From: Flavobacterium sp.
GTDB taxonomy: Bacteria > Bacteroidota > Bacteroidia > Flavobacteriales > Flavobacteriaceae
Reading direction: 5' to 3'
NCBI RefSeq assembly: GCF_024305175.1
Contig: NZ_JAMWYY010000008.1
Location: 1-64,000 of the forward strand
DNA length: 64,000 nt
How positions within the stretch are numbered: position 1 is the stretch's first letter; the number at the start of each line of letters is the position of its first letter. The notes under the pieces are model-generated. The model was not told the DNA's origin. It made no database searches and was given only the letters and a program-made list of their open reading frames with translations. A program made the position numbers and the translations under genes. Positions 8,750-19,900 of the stretch are shown one piece after another.

Positions 8750-10581
8750 CAGTACCAGTTACATTGAATCATTTTATCCATCCACACCGTTTTTACCATT
8801 GCTATACTCCACGGCAACCGTTGCAGTAGTATATCAAAAGCCTTATTTTCAACCCACATTTCTATCACTTCATTATGAAGATTTAGCTTGGCCTCCCGCT
8901 GTAAAAATGTTTCCTGCAATGCTTCGGGAGAACTGTTTTTAAGCGCTTCCCAGTAGTGTATAACCGATTGCAGCATTTCCCGGCATTGCTCTTTATCTGT
9001 GTCAGATAACTGTATAGTGGTATCTACAACGCTAAACAACGCATAGCCGCACAACAGTTTATTAAGCAACAAATCATTTTCCCTGAAATCTGTATTGCCT
9101 GTAACACAATATTGCGTAAGCAGCACTGCTTTTTGTTGATGAAGTACTGATTTCCATTTATTATCTATAGTAAGTCCCGTATTTTGGAACAGGTAGCTTA
9201 GAAAGGGGAAAAGCAAAATCAAACCACCATTATTAATATATACCGTATCAGGTAAGTAATTTTCTTTTAGCGTATTATCAAATGATGATTCAGGTTGCTT
9301 TATTTTGTTCGCAATAGTATCATCGGCAGCAATATCATAATGGTCACTATTTTGGTTATGGCTATTTTTTGAAGTACTTTCATTCTCAGTAAGTTCACCT
9401 TTTTTACCATCAGCAATATCAACATGTTTGTCTTTTGTTTGGAATAGCGTTGCTGATTTTGTAACAAAATCTTCAACATTATCGGAGATATTGACATTTA
9501 TTTCTGGTCCAGATTGCTTATCACTTGTGTGAAGAACCGGATTTTCTGCATTACTATCCTCTTGTAAATTACTGTTGTTAGCATTATCAGTATAATCCTG
9601 TAGCGCAGCATCTGCTTCTTTGCTATTTATATTATCGATACTGATATCATATTCAGATGTTTCAGCTTTAGGTGAGACTTGAGTGCCGGAATTGCTTCGT
9701 TTTTTTTGAGAAAGTAGAGTCTGTAACTCCAAAAAAATTAGAAATTCTTTGCTATTCACTATCTGTTTTTCATTTTCAATCAACAGGGCTATAACTTCCG
9801 AAAATTTTGGGGCTATTTCATTAAAATAAGATTCCGTAATTTTCATCAGGCGCTTACTTTCTATACTTATTCCACTCCTGAAAAAATAGAATTCTAATAA
9901 CAGTATCGCTATCCAACCGGACTGTCTTGTCGCAGAATTAAAAGATATACCTCCTGATTTTAAAACTGCTTCAATTGCTGGGTTGTATTTATAATCAGGT
10001 ATTAGTTTAGTCAATACTACATTTTTAAAGTTTACAGGGCTGTTAAGCACGAGCCTTACAAATGCGTTGTTATCGCTTGCCAGCAGGTCTTTTAAAGCTT
10101 CTGCAACCTTTTCTGGAATCTCTTCCTTAAACAGATTGCTTTCCTGCATTATTTTAAGGACTTCTTTATTTTCAATAATACCTGTTTGCAGAAAATGAAG
10201 AATAGCTTTCCAGAAGTGATCATTAGGTGCAGCCGTATATTTTTCAGTCATACTCTGGCTATTAAAAACTGTAAGGCTTATTTCAGATGAAGCCGTATGT
10301 AATGCTTTACCAGTGTAATGTTTATCTAAAAAAGATTCAATTTGTTCAAGGCAGCCTGATACGAATTCTTTTTTCCAGTTTTTGATGGAAATAGGAGGTA
10401 GGCTGATACTGATGCTTTCAATAGCGGTAACAACAGTATCAGCCGAATATTTATCTAACAGCGTCGCAAGTTTCGGGGTTAGCTCATCAGTTATAAGTGT
10501 GTTGATTTCTTCGTTAAGCTGCCGCCCCGTTTTTTCGCAACTGCTTAGCGCGTCTATAGAAATTTTCCTGATGAAGTGCAT
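8749..10581 (-). CDS. Contractile injection system tape measure protein (CIS_TMP-like)
   Basis: 610 aa; C-terminal signature YINNGGLILLFPFLSYLFQNTGL...LLLNKLLCGYALFSVVDTT...HYWEALKNSSPEALQETFLQREAKL...FDILLQRLPWSIAMVKTVWMDKMIQCNW. Confidence 0.85.
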   Translation of the reverse strand: MHFIRKISIDALSSCEKTGRQLNEEINTLITDELTPKLATLLDKYSADTVVTAIESISISLPPISIKNWKKEFVSGCLEQIESFLDKHYTGKALHTASSEISLTVFNSQSMTEKYTAAPNDHFWKAILHFLQTGIIENKEVLKIMQESNLFKEEIPEKVAEALKDLLASDNNAFVRLVLNSPVNFKNVVLTKLIPDYKYNPAIEAVLKSGGISFNSATRQSGWIAILLLEFYFFRSGISIESKRLMKITESYFNEIAPKFSEVIALLIENEKQIVNSKEFLIFLELQTLLSQKKRSNSGTQVSPKAETSEYDISIDNINSKEADAALQDYTDNANNSNLQEDSNAENPVLHTSDKQSGPEINVNISDNVEDFVTKSATLFQTKDKHVDIADGKKGELTENESTSKNSHNQNSDHYDIAADDTIANKIKQPESSFDNTLKENYLPDTVYINNGGLILLFPFLSYLFQNTGLTIDNKWKSVLHQQKAVLLTQYCVTGNTDFRENDLLLNKLLCGYALFSVVDTTIQLSDTDKEQCREMLQSVIHYWEALKNSSPEALQETFLQREAKLNLHNEVIEMWVENKAFDILLQRLPWSIAMVKTVWMDKMIQCNWY

Positions 10582-10591
10582 TGATAATCAT

Positions 10592-11338
10592 TTAATTAAT
10601 CTTAAATGCAGGGCGGTGTATAATAATAGATGTTTCAATGGTATCTCCTTCCTCCAGTATTATTTCTTCCTGGCTTCCGTCCGGATCAATAATATTGTAG
10701 GGGAATATCCTGTGTGTAAAAAATGCTGACTCATCCTTACTCATATTTATAGTTGTCGTAGCCAGTTTACTGAACATCCTTCCTTCTGTATCTCTCAGGT
10801 TGTTTATGGCAACAACAAATGATAAATTAACCGTGTCGGTCATTATTTTCTTTAATATCGGCACTAATTCAGATTGCCTCAAATTAAACACAATATCAAC
10901 AGGATTTACACCGCGTATTGCTTTTAGAGCCTTCATAACAAAAGTATAATTGGCATATTTATTTTCAACTCCCCTGAACGAGTACCATAAATCTACATTG
11001 CCCGACTGGTCTCTCAAAGGATCTGTTATAAAATAGCTGAATAATAAATTCTGCTCTTCGTTTTCAAGCGCAATTATACGCTCTTCATGGTTTTGAAGCG
11101 TAGCATTAATACCTTCAAATTGCCCGCCATAATTGTCAAGTACCTGCTGTTGCCCGTTTATCAGAGAGGACTGGTCTTCAATATCCCTTTCGAGCTCCTG
11201 AATAGTAGTGCTGTTTTGGGTTATTCCGTCATCAGAGTAGTCCAGTAAGGTGTTGAGTACCTCTCTTACCGTTTCGGCAGTAGTATATGACTGGTCTAAT
11301 ATCCTGTTTATCTCGTTAATAACATCTTGCTTTGTCAT
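10592..11338 (-). CDS. Hypothetical eCIS operon protein with coiled-coil N-terminal half
   Basis: 248 aa; co-directional, tightly spaced between baseplate and tape-measure genes. Confidence 0.5.
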   Translation of the reverse strand: MTKQDVINEINRILDQSYTTAETVREVLNTLLDYSDDGITQNSTTIQELERDIEDQSSLINGQQQVLDNYGGQFEGINATLQNHEERIIALENEEQNLLFSYFITDPLRDQSGNVDLWYSFRGVENKYANYTFVMKALKAIRGVNPVDIVFNLRQSELVPILKKIMTDTVNLSFVVAINNLRDTEGRMFSKLATTTINMSKDESAFFTHRIFPYNIIDPDGSQEEIILEEGDTIETSIIIHRPAFKIN

Positions 11339-11350
11339 GATGGATTGCTG

Positions 11351-13918
11351 TTAAGATTCGTTAGAAGGATTTGTTTTAGCAAAAAAATCGGGCGATTTAA
11401 AATCAGGCTTGTCAAAATCGGCAGGCCCCGGTGGCTCAAAATCAGCCGGGTTTACAATAAAAGTGAGCGAGTCTCCGCCACCGCCACAGCACTGGTACGG
11501 CAGGAAAAAGTCGGCAATAACCACCTTATCAGGTATCGTTGAAGTGTCTTTAACCGAACCCAAATAAACAGATTTGTCAATGTAATCTGCAAGGCTCAGA
11601 TAGTTGTTCCTGTCTAAAGATGCTTCGGCAAAAGCTTTCAGCTTATTGCTATAATCTTGTATTGTAGGGCTAAATATTACATTTTTGGTCGTTGCGCTAC
11701 GTACAGGTAAATCTATAGGCTCTGCTCTTACAATCGGGTTAACCTGTGCCGATTTATCCTGATATACTAATAGTAATGTACCACCAGTGGTTACACCTCC
11801 TGCAGATTCTATACCCGGGTTCTTGTCAAGGAATGTTTTAAAAGTAATAGCCTGGCTTATCGATTTCCATTTCTGCTCTGCATTTTGATATACCGCCCTG
11901 AACTGGCCTTTGCTGCAAACCATTATAACCTCGTCAAGATGGTCTATAATTTCTTCTATACGGGTTATACGTGGCATATTATCAAACTCTTTAAAGCGGT
12001 CACTTAATACAAGTAACTCTTCAAAAAGTAAATCGCGGCATTCAATAGCTTTGGCCTCAATTTTCTCATAAAGGTCTATAAATTGCTGGTATAGCGGCAG
12101 GAATGATGAAAATTGTTTATACGTCATACTACGGGCGCGTTTCATGTTGTTAACCAGGTTGTCAAACCATTCATTGGTAATATAACCTCTTACCCACCAG
12201 TTGTTATACTCAAACCACTCTATGCATTTGCCAATAATATCCTCCCACCTGCGGCTCACAATTTCATAACTTAACTGTATTTCGCCCCAGTCGCCTTTAT
12301 AATCGCTCATGCGCAATGACCCAGTATTTAAATCTACGGCATTAACAGCTATAATATTAAAGCCAAGCCTTTGGCTGTTTTTTATATTATTTAGCGTGGT
12401 TACCACCTGGTCATACGGCTTGCCTATATGGCCTTCCACCCTTAAAAAATTGTAAGGCTCAAAATTGTAAGGCAACGGATTGGTTATATGCTGCTGCGAT
12501 GTATAAACACTTGCATTGTAGCTAAAAATGGATGTATTTAATCCTTCAATTGTTTTTTCAGGATTCCAGACTTTGTTAAGTGTTGCAAGCGTATTCCTGT
12601 TGTAGTAATACGGGATTGACTTTTCTGAAAGTGTATAAGTGCCATATTTAGAAGGTGTTACCTTAATCTCTAAATCAGCATAGTTAGCAGGTACTGTAAA
12701 GTTATTTATTAAAAGGATAAGCCTTTCCAGCAGTAGCCTCAGGCGGTTCTTTTCGCCAAGCTGTACTTCTTCGGCAACTTTAAGCCACGGGGTTATAAAG
12801 GCCTGGTTGGTATCTAATATGTTATATTCATTAGGAAAAAAGCGCCTTGAGATATCCGGCCTCGGTAATAACTGCCCCGGATACTGTATAGAAGACCTTT
12901 GCGTGATTACACGCCCTAATAACACGTGTAGCGGGAACATATTAACCACATTGTCAGAGCAGCAGTTTCTTAAAGAATGCTTTTCGTCTAGAAAATATAT
13001 TTCGTTATAGGCATCTACAATATCATTAAGCCACCTGTATACATACTGCACAGCTAAAGAGGTGCGGTAGCTTTTTACTACCTCGTCTATTTTTGGCCTC
13101 GGGTTATCAAGGAAAATGAAATTACTGATACTATCGGCATACTCATCTTTAAAATTGCTATATAATGATTTTATGGCGAGCGTAATGCGGTCAACAAGAG
13201 CATTACCGGCCATTGAATAAAGCGCGTTAAGTATCTGCTGCCCCGTTACAAGGTTAGTTTGCGGTACATTAAACCTTTCTATATATAGCGGTGGCTGCAG
13301 GGTTCCTGTTATGTATTTGTTTATGAAAGACTCTTCTATATCTTTATAATCAACCAAAAGCGGCCTTACAGTAAAGTTGAGTGTTTTGCCTTTGTCATCA
13401 CAATCTGTAGCCACACAGTTTTTGGCATCTGATAATGATACCTCCAGCAGCATCATGATAACTTTATCATTATAAAACTTAGCATTTGGTATTACCGCTA
13501 CGCCGTCCGGCAGCGGCTTGCCTGAGTCTGAATCAGGAATATGTACAAGCTCACGGCAGTTTTTAAACGGGGTATATTTTGCAGCCTGGTCAAATACGGG
13601 CTTTAAAAAAGGTTCGGTAGTTATATTAGGATGTAAAAATGTTTCGGGCAACTCAACATCTTTATAAAAACTAAAATTCTTTTCTTCCCAGTTTATCTGG
13701 AAACCAATAGATGTTACCGCAGTACCGCAGCCTATGGTTACCGAGTTAAAATCGGGAAAAGTAACCTCCATACCGCAAATAGTGCCCACACCTATAACGC
13801 CCGTACGTGTAAGCCTGTCCTGTTCTTCAAGGTAGCTGACAATGGTATTAAGATGCTTTTGGGTTAAAACCTGGTCAGCCTCGAAAATGGGATATTTAGT
13901 GTTATTATATGCTTTCAT
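11351..13918 (-). CDS. Hypothetical eCIS baseplate-proximal protein
   Basis: 863 aa ORF to 13942; the ATG at 13918 (MKAYNNTKYPIFEADQVLTQKHLNTIV) avoids overlap with the upstream gene; position follows the Afp12-like gene. Confidence 0.6.
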   Translation of the reverse strand: MKAYNNTKYPIFEADQVLTQKHLNTIVSYLEEQDRLTRTGVIGVGTICGMEVTFPDFNSVTIGCGTAVTSIGFQINWEEKNFSFYKDVELPETFLHPNITTEPFLKPVFDQAAKYTPFKNCRELVHIPDSDSGKPLPDGVAVIPNAKFYNDKVIMMLLEVSLSDAKNCVATDCDDKGKTLNFTVRPLLVDYKDIEESFINKYITGTLQPPLYIERFNVPQTNLVTGQQILNALYSMAGNALVDRITLAIKSLYSNFKDEYADSISNFIFLDNPRPKIDEVVKSYRTSLAVQYVYRWLNDIVDAYNEIYFLDEKHSLRNCCSDNVVNMFPLHVLLGRVITQRSSIQYPGQLLPRPDISRRFFPNEYNILDTNQAFITPWLKVAEEVQLGEKNRLRLLLERLILLINNFTVPANYADLEIKVTPSKYGTYTLSEKSIPYYYNRNTLATLNKVWNPEKTIEGLNTSIFSYNASVYTSQQHITNPLPYNFEPYNFLRVEGHIGKPYDQVVTTLNNIKNSQRLGFNIIAVNAVDLNTGSLRMSDYKGDWGEIQLSYEIVSRRWEDIIGKCIEWFEYNNWWVRGYITNEWFDNLVNNMKRARSMTYKQFSSFLPLYQQFIDLYEKIEAKAIECRDLLFEELLVLSDRFKEFDNMPRITRIEEIIDHLDEVIMVCSKGQFRAVYQNAEQKWKSISQAITFKTFLDKNPGIESAGGVTTGGTLLLVYQDKSAQVNPIVRAEPIDLPVRSATTKNVIFSPTIQDYSNKLKAFAEASLDRNNYLSLADYIDKSVYLGSVKDTSTIPDKVVIADFFLPYQCCGGGGDSLTFIVNPADFEPPGPADFDKPDFKSPDFFAKTNPSNES

Positions 13919-13928
13919 AAAAATGTTT

Positions 13929-16900
13929 TTAAAGATTTCCAAGTACAGAATTTCCTAATATTATTGGTGATGATTTTTCGCTGCTGTGGCAGTCATACAA
14001 ATGCCCCGGCGGGTAGGTGTTATTTAACTGACCCATAATTTTTATCAGTTCCCTGTGGTTTTTTAAATGCTTGGTTATTACAGGGTCGGTATAATCTTTT
14101 TTAGTTTCTGCTATCCTAAAGCCGTTATAGCTTTTACACCAGTCTATATAAGCTTTTTTAAAGACAGTCATATCTTCAGTACCTACCCAGCATATTTTAA
14201 GCAGTACATGTGCCGGTGCTTCCTGCCTGAATATCTTTTCGGCATATTTCCTGAAGCTGATGTTGGTAAACCTGCCCATCCAGCCCGGCAGTACTATAGA
14301 TGCCTTAAAAGAGTAGGGGTCTGTACCCGATTCTCCCTGGCAGTCATCGCCAAGGCAAACCGGAAGCAGGTCTGACAGGTGGTTTGGGTTATCCGGCTCT
14401 TCTTCCTGTGTCATACTTGCAAAAGGCCTTAGCAGTATATGCTCGAGGCAGTAAAAATATTCGTAAGGCAGTGCTAAGGTTTCTATCAGCTTGTTTATAA
14501 AACCGGCAGCTTCATTACTATCCGAAAATTTTTTATCCAGCTTAAGTATATCATTACCGCTGTATTGCAGATACGCATATACTTCACCCGGATTTTCTTC
14601 TTTATAATCATAGTTGGCGGCATCTGCAATGTTGGTATTGGCCCAGCGCTTTTTTTGCGGAAGTTGCGTTTCAGGATTTACAAAATCAAAACGCACAGCT
14701 TCATTGCCTACATTAAGAATAAAATAGGTTTTTGGATTATCGTAATCGCTTGGCTGTAATGGCCAGGTGTTAATGCCCAAAAGCCTTGCAGCCCTCTCTG
14801 CATACCCGCCTATATTGAATGTATTCCAGTAATTGGAGTAGGCTACATATGTATTGGGAGGCCATTTTAACGTATAGTTTTTTGGAATGGCCCTGTTGCT
14901 GCTTATCTGCGGATAAGCTTCTAAAAAGTTTTGCTTGTCTTCTATCAGTTCTATGTTATCAATAAACATGCTGCCCAAACCAGTGTTTTCATGCTGCATC
15001 TGGTACATCATAAAAACATAGTCGTTAAAGCTCTCACCAAAACGGGCTATAAGATGATCTAAAGCCCTGTTGCGGCGGTTATAAAACTGCTCCTGAGTTT
15101 CATAAACAGCATTGCCGCTTACACCTGTTGCTTCAAAAGCCGCTTTAAGCTCGTCTGTAAGCACTTCTTCAGAATAAAAACCGTCTGTATTACCCAAATA
15201 GTTAGTAAAGTAACTGTCTTTAAGGGTAGTGGTGTTAAGCAGTTCTTTGGCATTATAAAGCTGGCTGAATAAATCAGCGAGTATCTGCTCGAAGAAATAC
15301 AGGTATCCCTGCAATTGCTTTACCTGTGCTTTTCTTGATTGTGGCACACTTTCCGGCAACTTGTTTTTACCAAGCCCGTAGTTGGCTGGAAAATCATTCT
15401 GTATGCTGTAATAATTGCCTAACTGGTAGTAGGTGCCTTCAGGAACCGGCAGGTCTTTGGCAGGATTATATAGCTTTTGTGCCGTTTTAAAAGATTTATA
15501 GATGCTTATCTGCTGGTCTATGTTACGTTGTGCATCTTCCGACAATAAGAATGGTATTCCGTTTTGAAACAATTGCAGTTGCGACCTTTTACGGTTAAAA
15601 GTCGGCCTTACATCTCCGGGCAATGGCATGCACCACGATACGTTTGTTTTTCCTGCTATCGCGTTACCTGATGTATCATAGGCTGTCATTAACACATTGT
15701 TTACCGACTGAACACCATCAATTTTCATTATTGCAGCAATAATATCAGAAGAATGTATAGATGTGGGAAGCTGCGATTTGATAACCTCTTCGTCCTTTAA
15801 AAAGCCATGTTCCAGCCTTGGCCCTACAAAAATATCTTCGGTGGGGTAGCCCTGCTGTGCCAGTTGTAAAAGTGTATAAAATGACACCCCCGGATTAAGC
15901 ACATCATAAATAGCCTTGTGTATGGCAACCATTACATCGGTAGGGTTGCTTTGGGGCTTTAATTCTATTTTGGCACATACGCTAACCATTACAGAGGGTA
16001 CTATGTTAACCTCTATAAAATCTTCGGTAAGGTTACGGTTGCTTTGCAGTTTAATAAGTGTTCTGTCAAAAATCTCGTCAGCCTTTGCCTTCTTGTTTTC
16101 AAACAGCTCTAATATTGCTTTATAGTCGTTGCTGAGGTAACTTTCTATATCGGCTATTTCATTTTTATCATAAGCCTCTACCTTAAACAACAGGTTGTTA
16201 CCGGTGGTATTATTAGTTATGTTTAGTGTAACGATATTACTGCCCGAAACATAAACCATAACATTCAGGTCAGCCACAGCTAAAAACTCTTTTACATACT
16301 GTGCCTGCTTATCAAGCCAGTCAGTAAAAGGAGGTATAATAGTTACCTGAACCCATTTTTCAGGATTTTCCACTAAAAATTCATATTCTGTTATTGTGGC
16401 ATTTAAGTCGCCATAAACAGGATCTTCGTCAAGCTCTATAAATACTCGGTTTAGTCCCCTTATGTGCAGTTGGGCATTTTTCTCGCCTTTGCTGTTAGTG
16501 TCACTAAAGCTGAGTTTATCATCTTTTTTATCAATATAGATATTCTTTTCATTATCGTTCGGCTGATAATATCCCTGGCTGTTAAGAGTTCTTTTGGTTG
16601 CCAGCAGCCACCCGTTAGAAACGCCTTCAATATCAATAAGCAATTTACGATAGTCAGTCTCTGTGAGGGGTGCATTTACCATAATCTGGTCTGCCGGAAA
16701 AAAGCTGCCGTTTTGTATAGTGCCATTTTTTCCGGTAAGCAAATCGGCCACTGTAAAACCCGAACGGTACCCGAGCTCTGTTATAACATAGGCCAGTACT
16801 TCGAGTGTGGTAATACCCGGATCGTGGGCATTGTAATCTGTCCACAGCTTATTGCCAAGCTTCTCTATATACTTCATCCCTTCCTGCCTCAGGAACTCAT

Positions 16901-16955
16901 AATCCTGAGCCTGTGGCAGTACTCTGTCTTTAGGTATTATATATTCAGGATTCAT
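13929..16955 (-). CDS. Afp12-like / baseplate component
   Basis: 1008 aa; N-terminus YEFLRQEGMKYIEKLGNKLWTDYNAHDPGITTLEVLAYVITELGYRSGF, typical of Afp11/12-like baseplate proteins. Confidence 0.75.
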   Translation of the reverse strand: MNPEYIIPKDRVLPQAQDYEFLRQEGMKYIEKLGNKLWTDYNAHDPGITTLEVLAYVITELGYRSGFTVADLLTGKNGTIQNGSFFPADQIMVNAPLTETDYRKLLIDIEGVSNGWLLATKRTLNSQGYYQPNDNEKNIYIDKKDDKLSFSDTNSKGEKNAQLHIRGLNRVFIELDEDPVYGDLNATITEYEFLVENPEKWVQVTIIPPFTDWLDKQAQYVKEFLAVADLNVMVYVSGSNIVTLNITNNTTGNNLLFKVEAYDKNEIADIESYLSNDYKAILELFENKKAKADEIFDRTLIKLQSNRNLTEDFIEVNIVPSVMVSVCAKIELKPQSNPTDVMVAIHKAIYDVLNPGVSFYTLLQLAQQGYPTEDIFVGPRLEHGFLKDEEVIKSQLPTSIHSSDIIAAIMKIDGVQSVNNVLMTAYDTSGNAIAGKTNVSWCMPLPGDVRPTFNRKRSQLQLFQNGIPFLLSEDAQRNIDQQISIYKSFKTAQKLYNPAKDLPVPEGTYYQLGNYYSIQNDFPANYGLGKNKLPESVPQSRKAQVKQLQGYLYFFEQILADLFSQLYNAKELLNTTTLKDSYFTNYLGNTDGFYSEEVLTDELKAAFEATGVSGNAVYETQEQFYNRRNRALDHLIARFGESFNDYVFMMYQMQHENTGLGSMFIDNIELIEDKQNFLEAYPQISSNRAIPKNYTLKWPPNTYVAYSNYWNTFNIGGYAERAARLLGINTWPLQPSDYDNPKTYFILNVGNEAVRFDFVNPETQLPQKKRWANTNIADAANYDYKEENPGEVYAYLQYSGNDILKLDKKFSDSNEAAGFINKLIETLALPYEYFYCLEHILLRPFASMTQEEEPDNPNHLSDLLPVCLGDDCQGESGTDPYSFKASIVLPGWMGRFTNISFRKYAEKIFRQEAPAHVLLKICWVGTEDMTVFKKAYIDWCKSYNGFRIAETKKDYTDPVITKHLKNHRELIKIMGQLNNTYPPGHLYDCHSSEKSSPIILGNSVLGNL

Positions 16956-19900
16956 TAGTACATTCGGTTATCTTAATAATATTGTGCGCTTCGTTGGGGA
17001 TAAACAAGGTATAATCGGTAGTAGGTGTTATAGACTTAACATCGCTCAGTTCGGTATACTTGTTATTTTTAGTAGGATCCGGCACAAGCTGGTCAACTTT
17101 AAATTTGGTAACAAAATCAACATATGGCAGGTCATCTACCAGTTGGATAAGTGATGATATTTCTATCTCCCCCGAAAAGTCTATAGCATCAGTATCATAC
17201 GCCCAGGGGCTTAAAAAGCGGTTAATTGCTTCTACCAACTGACTCTCTAACACCCTTACATCGGTACCGGGCTCCTGGCGGTATTTAACGCTGAAGTTCA
17301 GCCTTATTTTTTCGAGCAGCGGTGGCTTAACCATTATACGTGCGTGCGGAGAGCCTAACCCGGCAACATATGCTTTTATGTTTTGCATGGTTTCAAGGCT
17401 TACAAGTGGCTTAAGGTATATTATGGTCGATTTGCTCCATCGTGCCAGTGGTATGATGCTTATATAACCGGCAGCTGTATTAGCCCCATGTTCTGCAACA
17501 TAGTTGTAATGATTAAGGCATTTAACCCTTATTAGTTGCGGGAACTCCTGTAAAATAAGCCTTTCGTAGTCCCAAAGCGTTATTGCCCTGTTTTTGTGCC
17601 TTAGCCTTTCGCTGCTCCTTACATAAAACATATTGCTTTCCTCTTTCCTGCTACCGCCGAAAGAAGGGTAAGGCTGCGTTATTTTCTTTATGTAGTTTAA
17701 CGGCTGGTATAGTTTTGTAACAGTATCTTTAGGGATGTTACTTAAAAATACACCGTCAGATTTATCAAAGGCAACCAGCTCTGCCTGTAATGCCTGCTCG
17801 TGAACACCTACAAAATCGCTAATGGCATCGGTAACATCCACATTAATTTTTATCCAGAACAGCCCGTCAGGCAATATGGTAATGCTGCTGTCTGTAAAAT
17901 CTTCAGGTACGGTAAAAGTTACAAGGCCCGATTGCAGCAAACCATTTGTGGCATCTGCAAGCTCATAACTTTTAAAATCCTGCCAGCCATTGTTGTTCTT
18001 CAGGTATTTCCAGCTAATAGTGGCAGGGTTTCGCATAGGGTTTACCGTTCCTTCTGCCAGTTGAAAAAGTACACTGAAACTATTGCCTGCCTGTGCATTG
18101 GCGAAGCCAAGATAAATATCCCCTCCGCTCTCAGCTAACTGCTGTACCTGCTTAACTGCAGGCACCCTTATCTGCCTTACGCTTTCTAAAACAGGCTCAA
18201 ATACCCTTAGCCGTTGTACTGATGCTAACGGAAAAGCTCTTACCGTATTAAGGGCGGTATCAAAACGCAGCATGGGCAGTTTTTTTTGCTGATAGCCGAA
18301 AGGCAGCAGCTCATAGGTTTCAATAGGATTTTTTGCTGATGCTGTAGAATCAGTTACATCATAATCTATAGTTACCGACTTTACAACAGGGCCCTGAGGG
18401 GTTTTTACTATAAGTTTACCATCCTGTATTGTAGTATCCAGTATAGTGTTATTGTTCTCGTAATCAGGGTCATTTAGCTCAACACGTATATAACCTGCAA
18501 TGCTTTCGTTAACAGGCACGCTATTTTCCGGTTCATATTGCTGTAGCGGATAGTCATTTGTAATACCTGTAGAAAGCCCTTCAGGTGTAGGTACCCAGCC
18601 GCTGGCATTCATTTTAAAAATACTTGTACCTACAGAAATACCGGTATTTACTTTTATAGAAGCACCTTCTTTTACAAAAAACTCGTTGGCGCCAATTATA
18701 AACCCGTTACCATTTTTAGGGTATTCCCCAAAAGGATAAAAAGGTTTAGCTGTATCGGCGCTGCCGGTATCAGTTGCCAGCAGGTAATCTTTAAAGTTCC
18801 TTACTTTAATGGTTAATGAAACATACGATTCATCATTAAGGCGTATTGGAGCAACATTTTCTTTAGGTACTATTTTTAATACAGGATATTGTGTGTCCTT
18901 TACTTTTATACCTTTATGCAGTTCGGCGTCATAACCAACAATTTTATCTGTCGTCGGCGGCAGGTACAGGTAACGTCCGTTTTGGCCGGGTGTGAGTGAC
19001 TCAAACGTTGTAACTTCTATAACGCCTTTTTCCCCTGTAAGGAAAAAACGGTAACCTGTGTCATCATATACAGTACCCGAAATATTTATCAGGATATAGC
19101 GGTCTCCACCACTTAAATAGAGCAGGGGAGAGGCTACCATTATACCGGTTTCAGATGCATAATCATAAGGCAGGTACGGTTCGTTCTGATTGGGGTTAGG
19201 GAATACGTTGAACGGTATATCCTTCTTGTTTATCTCTGTAAGATCTGCCTGCCTGCGGGCAGGCGTACTATTGATAAAAGCTGAAAATAAATGCTTTAAG
19301 GTAATTGTGTTTACATTATGATTGGCAGTTGAGGCATAATACCTGTTTTGCCCCAGCTCATTTTTACCCCCAAGAAAAATGGTGCCCTTTGGCAGCACAT
19401 AGCTTTTGTTTATCTGCCCCGGCTGTGCCAAAAGATGCACTTTATCAGGCACGGCGGCCTTAGGCTGCATCCTGAGTATATCTTTATAATAAAAATCAAG
19501 ATGGTGACCTGTAAATTTATTCAGGTCTTCGCGTGCAATCCCCAGTAATTTTAGAAAAGCAAGCAATAGCGTATAATGGGGCGTATGCCCGGCATAACTG
19601 TCAAGCTGTTGTTTTATGCTGTCACCACCGGTATTTTTCCAGTTTTGCAACAAGCCGAAAAGCTGCTGTACATTCTTTTCGAACCTGTACTCTTTAACCA
19701 GCTTTTGTATTTCTCCCTCAGCCCTGCTGTTAATATCTGCAATTATAACTTCATTAAGCAGATTGTTTATTTGCTGTATTGACTGAAGCAGTGCATCTTT
19801 TGCGGGTATGCTGCTGTCTATGCCCTTAACGCGGTTGTCATAAAGATTTAATTTATTATTTATACCATCAAAATACTGCTTAAGGATTTCTTTGTTATTA

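Noticed and set aside
6564-8942. Plus-strand ORFs opposite the 785 aa and tape-measure genes
   Set aside because: Antisense to genes with recognisable domain signatures; no independent coding evidence.
9300-9497. 65 aa minus-strand ORF within the tape-measure gene
   Set aside because: Out-of-frame ORF wholly inside the tape-measure CDS, with low-complexity translation.
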